The notes below the pieces were generated by a model. That model was given only the letters and a program-made list of their open reading frames with translations. It was not told the origin of the DNA and ran no database searches. Positions 7,653 to 15,881 of a stretch of 64,000 nucleotides of DNA are shown here, in pieces; position 1 is the stretch's first letter; every line of letters starts with the position of its first letter. The stretch is from CAWGMT01 sp963823675. Its GTDB lineage: Bacteria; Planctomycetota; Planctomycetia; Isosphaerales; Isosphaeraceae. The translations under genes and the position numbers were made by a program. The stretch is taken from contig CAWGMT010000020.1 of assembly GCA_963823675.1 (NCBI GenBank), positions 124,001-188,000 of the forward strand, in the 5' to 3' direction.

Positions 7653-8422
7653 CGGCGAGCCTTGGTTTGAGCGCGGATCCGATCGCGCAGCGTGGCGGCT
7701 AGCTCGTAGTCTTCGCTGGCCACGGCGTCGTCGAGCTGCTCGCGCAGGGTCTTGGCGACGTCGAAGTTCTTGCGAATCTCCTGTTCGAGCCCTTGCAGTT
7801 GCTCGATCAAGGTCGGGTTGGGCGAGTCGGATGGGTCGCGCTCGTCCCACCAGGCGCGCTGGTGTGCGTTCAAGGAATCGACGCCTTCGCGCAAGGCGTC
7901 GATGGCCTCCTCGGGCCGGCGGCGCTCCAGGGCCAATGCCGTTGCGGCTTGCGTACGGTGGAACAGCACCAGTCCGCGGAATTGCTCGTGCGACGTCACG
8001 TAATCCTCTTCCGTTGCGTGCCGGCGGACGAAGTCCATCAAGGCCAGTGTATGATCGGCGTCCTGGATTGCCTTCTCGTAACGCCGTAGCGCCAGCCAGG
8101 CGACCCGGCGATGGTAGAACTGGATGAACTCGCGGTCGGCTTCGGCACACTGCTGGGCCGACATCATCCACGGCGGCGATTTGCCGCCGGGGACCTGGCC
8201 CCGGCCCGCAGCGCTATGGCGTAGATAGTCGAGAAACGTGCCAAATCCGTGGGGTCGCACGCCATCGGGACGCCCGACAACTTCGAGCTGAAGGACTCCG
8301 AGCTCGACCCGAACCTGCAGGACCATTCGTCCCTCGCGGGTGCGGACCTCGCGCGCCAGGATTTCGCCGGGCTCGGGGTCGTACGGCCAATCCTGGATCA
8401 CGTCATCCAAGTCGCGTCGCAT
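7649..8422 (-). CDS. UvrB/UvrC (UVR) motif-containing protein
   Basis: The start is placed at ATG 8422 (MRRDLDDVIQDWPYDPEPGE), the conserved beginning of this protein type; an upstream in-frame start at 8470 adds only 16 unlikely residues. The N-terminal 80 residues include ILAREVRTREGRMVLQVRVE, then GRPDGVRPHGFGTFLDYL. The middle is TPR-like and helical with a Trp-rich patch. The C-terminal 35 residues form a UVR helical hairpin (LREQLDDAVASEDYELAATL). UVR motifs mediate UvrB-UvrC contact and also occur in McsA/ClpC-type proteins. This is a free-standing planctomycete-type protein without nuclease motifs, so a DNA repair role is only suggested. Confidence 0.7.
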   Translation of the reverse strand: MRRDLDDVIQDWPYDPEPGEILAREVRTREGRMVLQVRVELGVLQLEVVGRPDGVRPHGFGTFLDYLRHSAAGRGQVPGGKSPPWMMSAQQCAEADREFIQFYHRRVAWLALRRYEKAIQDADHTLALMDFVRRHATEEDYVTSHEQFRGLVLFHRTQAATALALERRRPEEAIDALREGVDSLNAHQRAWWDERDPSDSPNPTLIEQLQGLEQEIRKNFDVAKTLREQLDDAVASEDYELAATLRDRIRAQTKARR

Positions 8423-8766
8423 CAATTGGCTCCGGAACCAGCAAGCCTGGGCTGCCCCTCCCGACAGCAATAGCCTGGCAGAGCAAGCACCGCGAGTTAC
8501 CTTTCATCTCCAAACTGCCAGCGGCGTCGGAAATCGTCCAACGCCCGACTCCTAATTATAACATCCCGGGCCAGCCCAATCCTACTGAAAGTCGAACAGA
8601 TCGATGGGATAAACCGGCACACGTTGGCCGCGGACAACATCGTCGGCCTCAAGCGACGCCCATGGCAGGCTGCGCCGTCTCTTGATCCGCCAATCTTAAG
8701 TGCTTAAGTTGTTCACGGTAACGGTTCAGGGAGAAAGATGCTTCGCGGAGTTGGAGCGCTAGAACG
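8423..8766. other. Divergent intergenic region
   Basis: This 344-bp gap separates the UVR-motif gene (minus) and the NCS1 permease (plus). It must hold both promoters. I see an AT-rich patch near 8555-8570 (TAATTATAAC) but no convincing -35/-10 pair, operator palindrome or RNA gene. Confidence 0.4.
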
Positions 8767-10281
8767 ATGGAGACGACGGACCATGAAGCAACACCGGTAC
8801 GAGTCGCGACGACACTAGAGCTGGAGGAAATCGAGGGTTCGCTGCATGGCAACGCCGATCTCGCGCCCACGTCAAAACTCGAGCGGCGGTGGGGACTGAA
8901 GGATATCGCGGCACTGTGGGTCTCGATGTCGGCTTGCATACCGACGTACATGCTGGCCTCGTCGCTGATCGCCGAGGGGATGAACTGGTGGCAGGCCATC
9001 CTCACGATCTTCCTGGGCAATACGATCGTGCTGGTGCCGATGGTCTTGAACGCGCATGCAGGAACCAAATACGGAATTCCGTTCCCGATCTATTGCCGGT
9101 CTTCGTTCGGAATACGCGGGGCCAACGTCCCGGCGCTTCTGCGTGCATTTGTCGCGTGCGGCTGGTTCGGGATCCAGGCCTGGATCGGCGGCTGGGCCAT
9201 TTACAAGATCCTCGCCATTTACATCCCCGCGTGGGAACGGCTGCCGTTGATTCCGTGGTTGGACATCAATCTGGCGCAACTGGGCTGCTTCCTGGCGTTC
9301 TGGGCCGTCAACATGTTCGTGATCTACCTCGGGATCGACTCGATCCGGTTCCTTTTGAACATCAAGGCGCCGATTCTGGTTGCGCTGGGCCTGGCGCTGC
9401 TGGCGTGGGCGTACGTCCAGGCGCATGGGTTTGGCCCGATGCTGGCGCAACCGTCGCAGTTCGATCCGGAAGGGCCAAAGGCCGGGCAGTTCTGGAGTTT
9501 CTTCTTCCCGGCCTTGACCGCGATGATCGGGTTCTGGGCGACGCTCTCGCTCAATATCCCGGATTTCACCCGCTATGCGCGGTCGCAGCGCGACCAGGTG
9601 CTGGGCCAGGCGCTCGGTTTGCCGCCGACGATGGCCCTCTATTCGTTCATCGGCGTGGCCGTCACCTCGGCGACGATCACGATTTATGGCAAGTCGATCT
9701 GGGACCCGGTCGAGGTCCTTGCCCGATTCCGGAACCCGTGGGTGCTGTCGATTGCAATGGTCTCGCTTTGCCTGGCAACCCTGGCGACAAATATCGCCGC
9801 GAACGTGGTCAGCCCGGCGAATGATTTTTCGCACCTCTGGCCGAGCAGGATCTCGTTCCGAACCGGCGGCCTGATCACGGGCATCCTCGGGATCCTGATC
9901 CAGCCCTGGAAACTGATTGCTGACCCGAATGGTTACATTTTCGTGTGGCTCGTCGCTTATTCGTCACTGCTCGGGGCCGTCGGCGGCATTCTCATCGCTG
10001 ACTACTATTTCATCCGCCGGACGCAGCTCGACCTGAAGGGGCTCTATCAGAGCGACGGCCCCTACTGGTATGCCGGCGGTTTCAATCCGCGGGCGCTCGT
10101 GGCGCTTGCCGTCGGGATCGCGCCCTGTGTGCCGGGTTTCCTGGGCACGATCGGCGCGCTGGAAGTTGCGCCGTTCTGGACATCCATGTATCATTACGCC
10201 TGGTTCATCAGCTTCGGGCTCTCGGCGGCTTGTTATCTTGGTCTCACGAAAGTGAGCGGGCGGAGACACGCCGAGTCTTAG
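8767..10281 (+). CDS. NCS1-family nucleobase:cation symporter
   Basis: This 504-residue polytopic protein has about 12 membrane spans. The N-terminal half matches NCS1 transporters: LKDIAALWVSMSACIPTYML, then GIPFPIYCRSSFGIRGANVP and GWFGIQAWIGG. It also has the family's SLNIPDFTRYARSQ loop and a NVVSPANDFSHL segment in the second half. NCS1 proteins import uracil, cytosine, hydantoins or allantoin with a cation. Lying at the head of a reductive pyrimidine degradation locus, uracil/thymine uptake is the most likely role (inference). The family also includes hydantoin and allantoin carriers, which motif inspection cannot exclude. Confidence 0.88.
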   Translation: METTDHEATPVRVATTLELEEIEGSLHGNADLAPTSKLERRWGLKDIAALWVSMSACIPTYMLASSLIAEGMNWWQAILTIFLGNTIVLVPMVLNAHAGTKYGIPFPIYCRSSFGIRGANVPALLRAFVACGWFGIQAWIGGWAIYKILAIYIPAWERLPLIPWLDINLAQLGCFLAFWAVNMFVIYLGIDSIRFLLNIKAPILVALGLALLAWAYVQAHGFGPMLAQPSQFDPEGPKAGQFWSFFFPALTAMIGFWATLSLNIPDFTRYARSQRDQVLGQALGLPPTMALYSFIGVAVTSATITIYGKSIWDPVEVLARFRNPWVLSIAMVSLCLATLATNIAANVVSPANDFSHLWPSRISFRTGGLITGILGILIQPWKLIADPNGYIFVWLVAYSSLLGAVGGILIADYYFIRRTQLDLKGLYQSDGPYWYAGGFNPRALVALAVGIAPCVPGFLGTIGALEVAPFWTSMYHYAWFISFGLSAACYLGLTKVSGRRHAES

Positions 10282-10394
10282 CCGGCCTCGACTGAGTAGA
10301 GGGCGCCGGTCGGCGTCGGGGCCCGATTGTCATCGTCTTGGCGTGCCAATCTGTGGTAAGATCCGTCTTGCGGCTTACTCTTGGGAGAGATCTT

Positions 10395-10661
10395 ATGGCA
10401 GAAACCCCGATGGGAACTCAATCGGATGACAGAATGCCGTCATCAGCCGTCGTCCCGACAAATGGCCTGAGCTCCGCGCCGGCTCTTCCCGAGCACGGTG
10501 ATGATGCCGAACCCGAACGTCTTCGTGGTATCGTCGCCTTGCCTAATAAGCGAGACTTCCTCTTCGCCGACGAAGTCGAGCTGGACGCGGAGAAACTTCC
10601 GCGCTGGCAGCCTCACATCAGCGTTGACGAGCGTCGCCTCACCGACGACGACCATGAGTGA
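10395..10661 (+). CDS. Small acidic hypothetical protein, first gene of an unknown pair
   Basis: The start at ATG 10395 has an excellent GGGAGAGA site 4 bases upstream and gives 88 residues. The first half is low-complexity (Ser/Pro/Ala); the second half (RGIVALPNKRDFLFADEVEL) looks ordered and ends in DDDHE. The 3' end overlaps the next gene's start by 8 bases, so the two are translationally coupled. I do not recognise a family. It may act as a small partner or regulator of the downstream protein, by analogy with coupled pairs; nothing in the sequence proves this. Confidence 0.6.
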   Translation: MAETPMGTQSDDRMPSSAVVPTNGLSSAPALPEHGDDAEPERLRGIVALPNKRDFLFADEVELDAEKLPRWQPHISVDERRLTDDDHE

Positions 10662-11238
10662 CCTCTGGTATGGGACGGTCGGTTCCGACGATCGACTCAC
10701 CCAGGGGGACATCATCTTCGACTGCCCCCTGGTGAGCTGGTCCCCGGATCCGATTCAGGTCATGGTTTCCGGTTCGGAAGTTGAGGCGCTCAAGCAAGGC
10801 AGGGTTGTGTTTCAGGCGGATGTCGTCGTGATGACCCAGGCGTGCGATCTGGAACAGGAGAAAGTCCGGAACCTCGTTGCCTGTCCGCACCTGTCGCTGA
10901 GCGACTACAAGGCAACCTGGGAAGCGTTTCTCCGGCAGCAGAACCAGAATCCGACGGCCAAGGCCTGGCGGACGCACTGCAACGACATCAAAGATGGGTA
11001 CGCGTGGAACTTGAGCATCCTCAATCGGTCGTCGATCGCCGGCCTCGAATTCGAGCACCGCATCGTGGACTTCCACGAGGTCTTCACCTTGCCTCGTGAG
11101 TTCTTGGAATCGCTGCTCGCCGCCCGCGGCAAATTGCGGCCGCGACTGTTGGCACCGTACCGAGAATTCCTGTCCCAAGCATTCGCCCGTTATTTCATGC
11201 GTGTAGGCCTGCCGGTCCCGGTCGATGTGAATTGGTAG
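10654..11238 (+). CDS. Conserved-looking hypothetical protein, second gene of an unknown pair
   Basis: The ATG at 10654 (MSDLWYGTVGSDDRLTQGDI) overlaps the end of the preceding small gene and gives 194 residues. The core FQADVVVMTQACDLEQEKVR, then LVACPHLSLSDY, resembles a family of uncharacterised bacterial proteins with a V-x-x-Q-x-C-D-L motif, often found in mobile or defence-related islands. There are no signal peptide, membrane segments or obvious catalytic triad beyond the conserved Cys-Asp. It sits between pyrimidine-catabolism genes without an obvious metabolic link, so it may be an insertion into the locus. Confidence 0.6.
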   Translation: MSDLWYGTVGSDDRLTQGDIIFDCPLVSWSPDPIQVMVSGSEVEALKQGRVVFQADVVVMTQACDLEQEKVRNLVACPHLSLSDYKATWEAFLRQQNQNPTAKAWRTHCNDIKDGYAWNLSILNRSSIAGLEFEHRIVDFHEVFTLPREFLESLLAARGKLRPRLLAPYREFLSQAFARYFMRVGLPVPVDVNW

Positions 11239-11496
11239 CGCACAGGTCGGAGGGTCACGCTATACGTCGCGCAGCCTTAGGGGCCGCGCAGGAATAACTT
11301 TTCCAATCCGCGGCGGGAGCGGCAACCTCGGATCGGTCGGATCAGAGGCGGCCGCTCCCGTTTCATCAATTGTGCGGCGGGCTAAACCTCATCGCCGAAG
11401 CGGCTCGCCGGTCGGTCGATTCAGGCTGGGCCGCTGATTAATCGCATCACGGCGATCGCCAGGGCGGTCGGTCCGGCCTAGAGGAAACCATCGATC

Positions 11497-13023
11497 TTAG
11501 TTCTTGCCCGTCTTCCAGACCGGGTCCTGGGGTGAATCCCCAGCCGATTCGAACCAGCGGGTCATGGTCATCTTCTGTTGCGTGTAGAACTGGATCGACT
11601 CGGTTCCCTGGATATGCAAGTCGCCGAAAAACGAGCTATTCCAGCCGGTGAACGGGAACCACGCCATCGGAGCGGGCACACCGATGTTGATCCCGATCAT
11701 CCCGGCATTGAAATGCTGCTTGAACTGGCGAGCCGCCCAGCCGCTGCGGGTGAAGATCGACGCGCCGTTACCGTAGGGGCAGGCGCGGCCAATGGCGAGC
11801 GCCGCATCGAGATCATCGACGCGGATCACCGAGAGCACCGGTCCGAAGATCTCCTCGCGCGCCACCCGCATGGAGGGTTCGACGCGGTCGAGCAGGCTCG
11901 GGCCGATCAAGAACCCGCCGCCGGAGGGAGCGCTCGAGCGACCGTCGAGGACGAGGTCGGCCCCTTCGCGGCGGCCGACGTCGAGATAGGCGCCGACACG
12001 ATCGAGGTGTTCGCGCGTGATGAGAGGCCCCATGTCGACCTCGGCACCGCCGTCGGTCGGACCGACCTTCATGCGGTTCGCGGCCTGGGAGAGCCGATCG
12101 ACGAGCGAGTCGGCGACCTTGCCGACGGGCACGGCGACGCTGCCCGCCATGCACCGCTCGCCGGCACAGCCAAAGGCCGAGAGCTGGAGTGCCGTCGCGG
12201 CCTGGTCCAGATCGGCGTCCGGCATGATGATCAGATGATTCTTCGCCCCGCCGGCCGCCTGGACCCGCTTGCCGTTTTTTGTACCGGACTCATAAACGTG
12301 ACGGGCCACGGCCGTCGAGCCGACGAACGAGACTGCGCGCACCAGGGGATGAGTCAAGAGCGCATCGACGCAATCGCGGCCGCCGTGCACGATATTCATG
12401 ACCCCCTCGGGCAACCCCGACTCCATCAACAGCTCGCCCAGCCTGACCGCCGAGAGCGGTACTTTCTCCGAGGGCTTCAAGACAAAGGTGTTGCCGCAGG
12501 TGATGGCGATCGGAAACATCCAGAGGGGAACCATCGCGGGAAAATTAAACGGGGTGATTCCGGCACAGACGCCAACCGGGTGGCGGATCGTCTCGCAATC
12601 GACCTGCCTGGCGATATTGGCCAGCGACTGGCCCATGAGCAGGATGGGAACGCCGCAGGCAAACTCGACGACTTCGATGCCGCGCTGAACTGAGGCGCGG
12701 GCTTCGGCGAGCGTCTTGCCGTGTTCGCGGGTGACCAGGTGCGCAAGTTCCTCGCCGTGCGTGGCGAGCCGGTCCCGAAACCGGAACATCACCCGGGCCC
12801 GTTCGACCACCGGTGTTTCGGCCCAGGCCGGCAGGGCCGACGCGGCCGCTTGCACCGCCCGATCGACTTCCTCGGCCGCGCAAAAGGGGACCTGGGCGAT
12901 GATGCGGCCGTTCGATGGGTTGAAAACCGGCCCGGAACGATTTGAGCGGCTCGCTTCCCAGCGGCCGGCGATGAGCATTTTCACGGTATCGTGTGCGTCG
13001 GGTTCAACGTGGGTCGTGGCCAT
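11497..13023 (-). CDS. mmsA: CoA-acylating methylmalonate-semialdehyde dehydrogenase
   Basis: This 508-residue aldehyde dehydrogenase has the MmsA-type signature GVCAGITPFNFPAMVPLWMF and nucleotide-binding residues around FVGSTAVARHVYE. The catalytic cysteine lies in FGCAGERCMAG, and EIFGPVLSV and PFTGWNSSFFGDLH occur near the end. The enzyme converts malonate semialdehyde to acetyl-CoA and methylmalonate semialdehyde to propionyl-CoA, using NAD+ and CoA. These semialdehydes arise when beta-alanine or beta-aminoisobutyrate is transaminated, so it is the terminal step of uracil/thymine degradation encoded here. It is divergent from the beta-ureidopropionase gene. The length and motifs are complete. 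Confidence 0.92.
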   Translation of the reverse strand: MATTHVEPDAHDTVKMLIAGRWEASRSNRSGPVFNPSNGRIIAQVPFCAAEEVDRAVQAAASALPAWAETPVVERARVMFRFRDRLATHGEELAHLVTREHGKTLAEARASVQRGIEVVEFACGVPILLMGQSLANIARQVDCETIRHPVGVCAGITPFNFPAMVPLWMFPIAITCGNTFVLKPSEKVPLSAVRLGELLMESGLPEGVMNIVHGGRDCVDALLTHPLVRAVSFVGSTAVARHVYESGTKNGKRVQAAGGAKNHLIIMPDADLDQAATALQLSAFGCAGERCMAGSVAVPVGKVADSLVDRLSQAANRMKVGPTDGGAEVDMGPLITREHLDRVGAYLDVGRREGADLVLDGRSSAPSGGGFLIGPSLLDRVEPSMRVAREEIFGPVLSVIRVDDLDAALAIGRACPYGNGASIFTRSGWAARQFKQHFNAGMIGINIGVPAPMAWFPFTGWNSSFFGDLHIQGTESIQFYTQQKMTMTRWFESAGDSPQDPVWKTGKN

Positions 13024-13100
13024 CGGTGTTGCTCCATGTGAGAGTTTCCACAGGGCATCTTACTGAGCGCTGCGCAATGAAAGCAACTTCCTGGCGTGAG

Positions 13101-13128
13101 AGTGGCGGGCACGGAGGCCCGCTCCACT
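13101..13128. repeat. REP-like palindrome
   Basis: AGTGGCGGGC (13101-13110) faces GCCCGCTCCACT (13117-13128) with one bulged base and a short ACGGAG loop. It lies in the 379-bp divergent gap and is one of several different palindrome types in gaps of this locus. Confidence 0.5.
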
Positions 13129-13186
13129 GGAGAAACACGGGAAGGCCACAAGTGGCGGGGGCGTCTCTGCCCGCGTCGAGAGCGGT

Positions 13187-13266
13187 CGGATCGCCGGACG
13201 GAGCCGGCTCCTACAAAAACACACGCTGCCGCCGCGTCGTTGTAGGAAGGGGCTCTGTCCTCCGAT
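13187..13266. repeat. Imperfect long inverted repeat
   Basis: The left arm (13187-13217, ending GGCTCCTACAA) is complementary with a few mismatches to the right arm (13240-13266, starting TTGTAGGA). The loop is GC-rich and contains CGCTGCCGCCGCG. It lies between divergent mmsA and the beta-ureidopropionase gene and may be a dispersed hairpin element rather than an operator. Confidence 0.45.
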
Positions 13267-13402
13267 CTCTTGGCTGCGGCAATTCCGCGTCGGGGGTCAG
13301 GCCGAGGAAACAACCGCGGCCGGCTCGTCGGCACTGGCATTGGGTGCTCGATCCATGTAGGATCGTGAACATGTCGAAAGCCCTCATCTTGAAGGAGCAC
13401 TC

Positions 13403-14272
13403 ATGTCCCGCGTCGTCCGAGGCGCCTTGATCCAGGCAACCCTCTGCGAGCCGGCGACCTCGCCGGCCGCCCGCATCAAGCAGGCGATGATCGACAAGCA
13501 CGTCGCGTTGATCGCGCAGGCCGCCGAACGCGGAGCGCAAGTTGTCTGCTTGCAGGAGCTCTTTTACGGCCCTTATTTCTGCGCCGAGCAGCGATCGCAT
13601 TGGTACGAGCTGACGGAGCCGGTGCCGGACGGGCCGACGACCCGCCTGATGTGCGAGCTCGCGAAGCAGCACGATCTCGTGCTGATCGTTCCGGTCTACG
13701 AGGAGGACCTCACCGGGGTCTATTACAACACGGCAGCAGTCATCGACGCGGGCGGCCGGTACCTTGGGAAGTTCCGCAAGATGCACATCCCGCATTGCCC
13801 GCCCGGCTTCTGGGAGAAGTTCTACTTTCGACCCGGCAACCTGGGCTATCCGGTCTTCGAGACGCGCGTCGGCAAGATCGGCGTCTACATCTGCTACGAC
13901 CGGCATTTCCCGGAAGGGGCGCGGTGTCTTGGTCTGGGGGGAGCGGAGATCGTCTTCAATCCGTCGGCCACGGTGGCCGGCCTCTCGGAATACCTCTGGA
14001 AGCTCGAACAGCCTGCGCACGCCGTTGCCAACGGATATTTTGTCGGTGCGATCAATCGACCTGGGTTCGAAGAGCCGTGGCGGATCGGCGAGTTTTACGG
14101 TCAAAGCTATTTTTGCGACCCGCGGGGCCAGATGCTCGCCGTCGGCTGCCGTGACCGGGATGATATCGTGATCGCCGACCTGGATCTCGATCTGATCCGG
14201 GAAGTCCGCAACACCTGGCAGTTCTTTCGAGACCGCAGGCCGGAGACTTATGGATCGCTCGTGCAGCTCTGA
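13403..14272 (+). CDS. Beta-ureidopropionase (N-carbamoyl-beta-alanine amidohydrolase), nitrilase superfamily
   Basis: This 289-residue protein starts at an ATG preceded by AAGGAG. The nitrilase catalytic triad is visible: Glu52 in CLQELFYGPYFC, Lys126 in GKFRKMHIPH and Cys164 in GVYICYDRHFPEG. The sequence PPGFWEKFYFRPGNLGYPVF and the C-terminal EVRNTWQFFRDRRPETYGSL are typical of beta-ureidopropionases and N-carbamoylputrescine amidases. It would hydrolyse N-carbamoyl-beta-alanine (or the beta-aminoisobutyrate analogue) to the amino acid, CO2 and NH3. The neighbouring dihydropyrimidinase and dihydropyrimidine dehydrogenase genes favour the pyrimidine role over putrescine metabolism. Confidence 0.9.
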   Translation: MSRVVRGALIQATLCEPATSPAARIKQAMIDKHVALIAQAAERGAQVVCLQELFYGPYFCAEQRSHWYELTEPVPDGPTTRLMCELAKQHDLVLIVPVYEEDLTGVYYNTAAVIDAGGRYLGKFRKMHIPHCPPGFWEKFYFRPGNLGYPVFETRVGKIGVYICYDRHFPEGARCLGLGGAEIVFNPSATVAGLSEYLWKLEQPAHAVANGYFVGAINRPGFEEPWRIGEFYGQSYFCDPRGQMLAVGCRDRDDIVIADLDLDLIREVRNTWQFFRDRRPETYGSLVQL

Positions 14273-14293
14273 GCTGTTTGTCGCGGTCGTGTT

Positions 14294-14338
14294 CCCAGGG
14301 CGACGCCCTGGGCTGGTATGTTTTTGGCCCTTCGGGCC
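14294..14338. repeat. Double palindrome element (REP-like)
   Basis: CCCAGGGCGACGCCCTGGG (14294-14312) is followed by a second hairpin GGCCCTTCGGGCC (14326-14338). Together they fill the gap between the amidohydrolase and aminotransferase genes. I recall near-identical sequences dispersed in planctomycete genomes; this needs a search to confirm. Confidence 0.6.
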
Positions 14339-14386
14339 GAGGAACCGAGCCGGTATGGTCACCGAAGCGTCATCGAGGAAGCCCGT

Positions 14387-15778
14387 ATGACACGCACTGC
14401 CACCAAGCCTGGCACCACGGCCCGCCCATCGTTGCCGCCCTCCTCACATCAGCCCGCGCCTTATGACGGCCCGTCGCGCGACGAAGTGCTCGCCATGCGT
14501 GCCCAATATCTCACGCCTGGCCTGATCACGTACTATCGCGAGCCCCTCTTGATCGCCGATGGCCACATGCAGTACGTCTGGGACGAGACCGGCAAGCAAT
14601 ACCTCGACGCCTTTGCCGGCATTGTCACGGTCTCGGTGGGGCACTGCCACCCCAAGGTCGTCGAGAAAGTTCGCGAGCAGGTCGGCCGGCTCCAGCACAC
14701 GACGACGATCTATCTGCATCCGGCTATTGCTCAACTGGGAAAGAAGCTGGCCGACCACATGCCCGAGGGAAGCAGCCTGTCGGTCAGCTACTTCACCAAT
14801 TCCGGGAGCGAAGCCAACGAGATCGCCATCCTGTCAGCGCGGGAATTCACCGGCAATTCAGACGTGATCAGCCTGCGCAACGCGTACCACGGCGGTACCC
14901 AGGGAGCCATGGGGCTGACCGCCATCGGCACGTGGAAATTCAAATCGAACGCAACGTCCGGCAACAAATACGCCACACCCGGCTACTGTTATCGCTGCCC
15001 GTACGGGCTAGAGTATCCGAGCTGCGACGTGAAATGTGCGCGGGATGTCGCCGACTTGATCAAGTATGAGACGCCCGGCGAAGTCGCCTGTTTCATCGCC
15101 GAGCCGATCCAGGGGATCGGCGGAGTGGTGACGCCGCCGCGCGAGTATTTCGAGATCGTCTACGAGATCGTGCGCAAGCACGGGGGCCTGTGTGTAGCCG
15201 ACGAGGTTCAGACCGGCTTCGGCCGGACGGGGACCGCCTTCTGGGGCTTTGAAAACTGGGGCGTCACGCCCAACCTGGTCACGCTGGCGAAGGGAATCGG
15301 CAATGGGGTGCCCTTGGGTGCGTGCGTCACGCGGCCCGAGATCGCGCGCGTCATGAAGAATCGCATTCATTTCAACACGTTCGGCGGCAACCCCGTCTCG
15401 ATGACCCAAGGGCTTGCGACTCTCGAAGTCATCGACAGCGAGGGCATCCAGCAAAATGCGCTGGCTGTGGGAACCCATCTGAAGGAGCGGCTCCTCGAGG
15501 TGCAGGAGCGCCAGCCTTTGATCGGAGAGGTCCGCGGCATGGGCCTGATGCTGGGCGTCGAGCTGGTGCGTGATCGGAATACAAAAGAACCCGCGGTCAG
15601 CGAGACCGCCGAGCTTCTGGAGTTGTGCAAGGAACGGGGCCTCTTGATCGGCAAGGGCGGGCTCACCGGCAACACGCTGCGAATCAAGCCGCCCATGTGC
15701 CTGACCCGCGATGACGCGGACTTCCTGGCGGATTGCCTGGACGAGGTGCTGAGCTTCATGTCAGCGCGCGGTGACTGA
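14387..15778 (+). CDS. Class III aminotransferase (beta-alanine/AGXT2-like)
   Basis: The ATG at 14387 has a GAGGAAG site 5 bases upstream and gives 463 residues; an earlier in-frame start would read through a palindromic repeat. Class III motifs are clear: FTNSGSEANEIAI, NAYHGGTQGAMG, the cofactor aspartate in LCVADEVQTGFGRTG, and the PLP lysine (about residue 302) in LVTLAKGIGNGVPLGA. It is closest in pattern to alanine-glyoxylate aminotransferase 2 and beta-alanine-pyruvate aminotransferases. Next to ring-opening enzymes it would convert beta-alanine or beta-aminoisobutyrate to the semialdehyde used by MmsA (inference). A cysteine-rich loop (CYRCPYGLEYPSCDVKCARD) is typical of the AGXT2 branch. 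Confidence 0.88.
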   Translation: MTRTATKPGTTARPSLPPSSHQPAPYDGPSRDEVLAMRAQYLTPGLITYYREPLLIADGHMQYVWDETGKQYLDAFAGIVTVSVGHCHPKVVEKVREQVGRLQHTTTIYLHPAIAQLGKKLADHMPEGSSLSVSYFTNSGSEANEIAILSAREFTGNSDVISLRNAYHGGTQGAMGLTAIGTWKFKSNATSGNKYATPGYCYRCPYGLEYPSCDVKCARDVADLIKYETPGEVACFIAEPIQGIGGVVTPPREYFEIVYEIVRKHGGLCVADEVQTGFGRTGTAFWGFENWGVTPNLVTLAKGIGNGVPLGACVTRPEIARVMKNRIHFNTFGGNPVSMTQGLATLEVIDSEGIQQNALAVGTHLKERLLEVQERQPLIGEVRGMGLMLGVELVRDRNTKEPAVSETAELLELCKERGLLIGKGGLTGNTLRIKPPMCLTRDDADFLADCLDEVLSFMSARGD

Positions 15779-15803
15779 GACGCTGGGCGAAAATCATTGT
15801 CGC

Positions 15804-15820
15804 CTTTCGCTCCGCGAAAG
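15804..15820. repeat. Small REP-like hairpin
   Basis: CTTTCGCTCCGCGAAAG forms a perfect 7-bp stem with a 3-base loop, between the convergent aminotransferase and PreA genes. It lacks a T tract, but it could act as a bidirectional terminator or be another dispersed palindrome. Confidence 0.45.
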
Positions 15821-15881
15821 AACGCCTCAACGGCGGCTTGCTCCCCCCCGACTTAACGCGGGAAGCGACGCACGCGGCTGG

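Noticed and set aside
11578..12693. A 371-codon plus-strand frame inside mmsA
   Set aside because: It is antisense to a complete aldehyde dehydrogenase with a catalytic cysteine motif.
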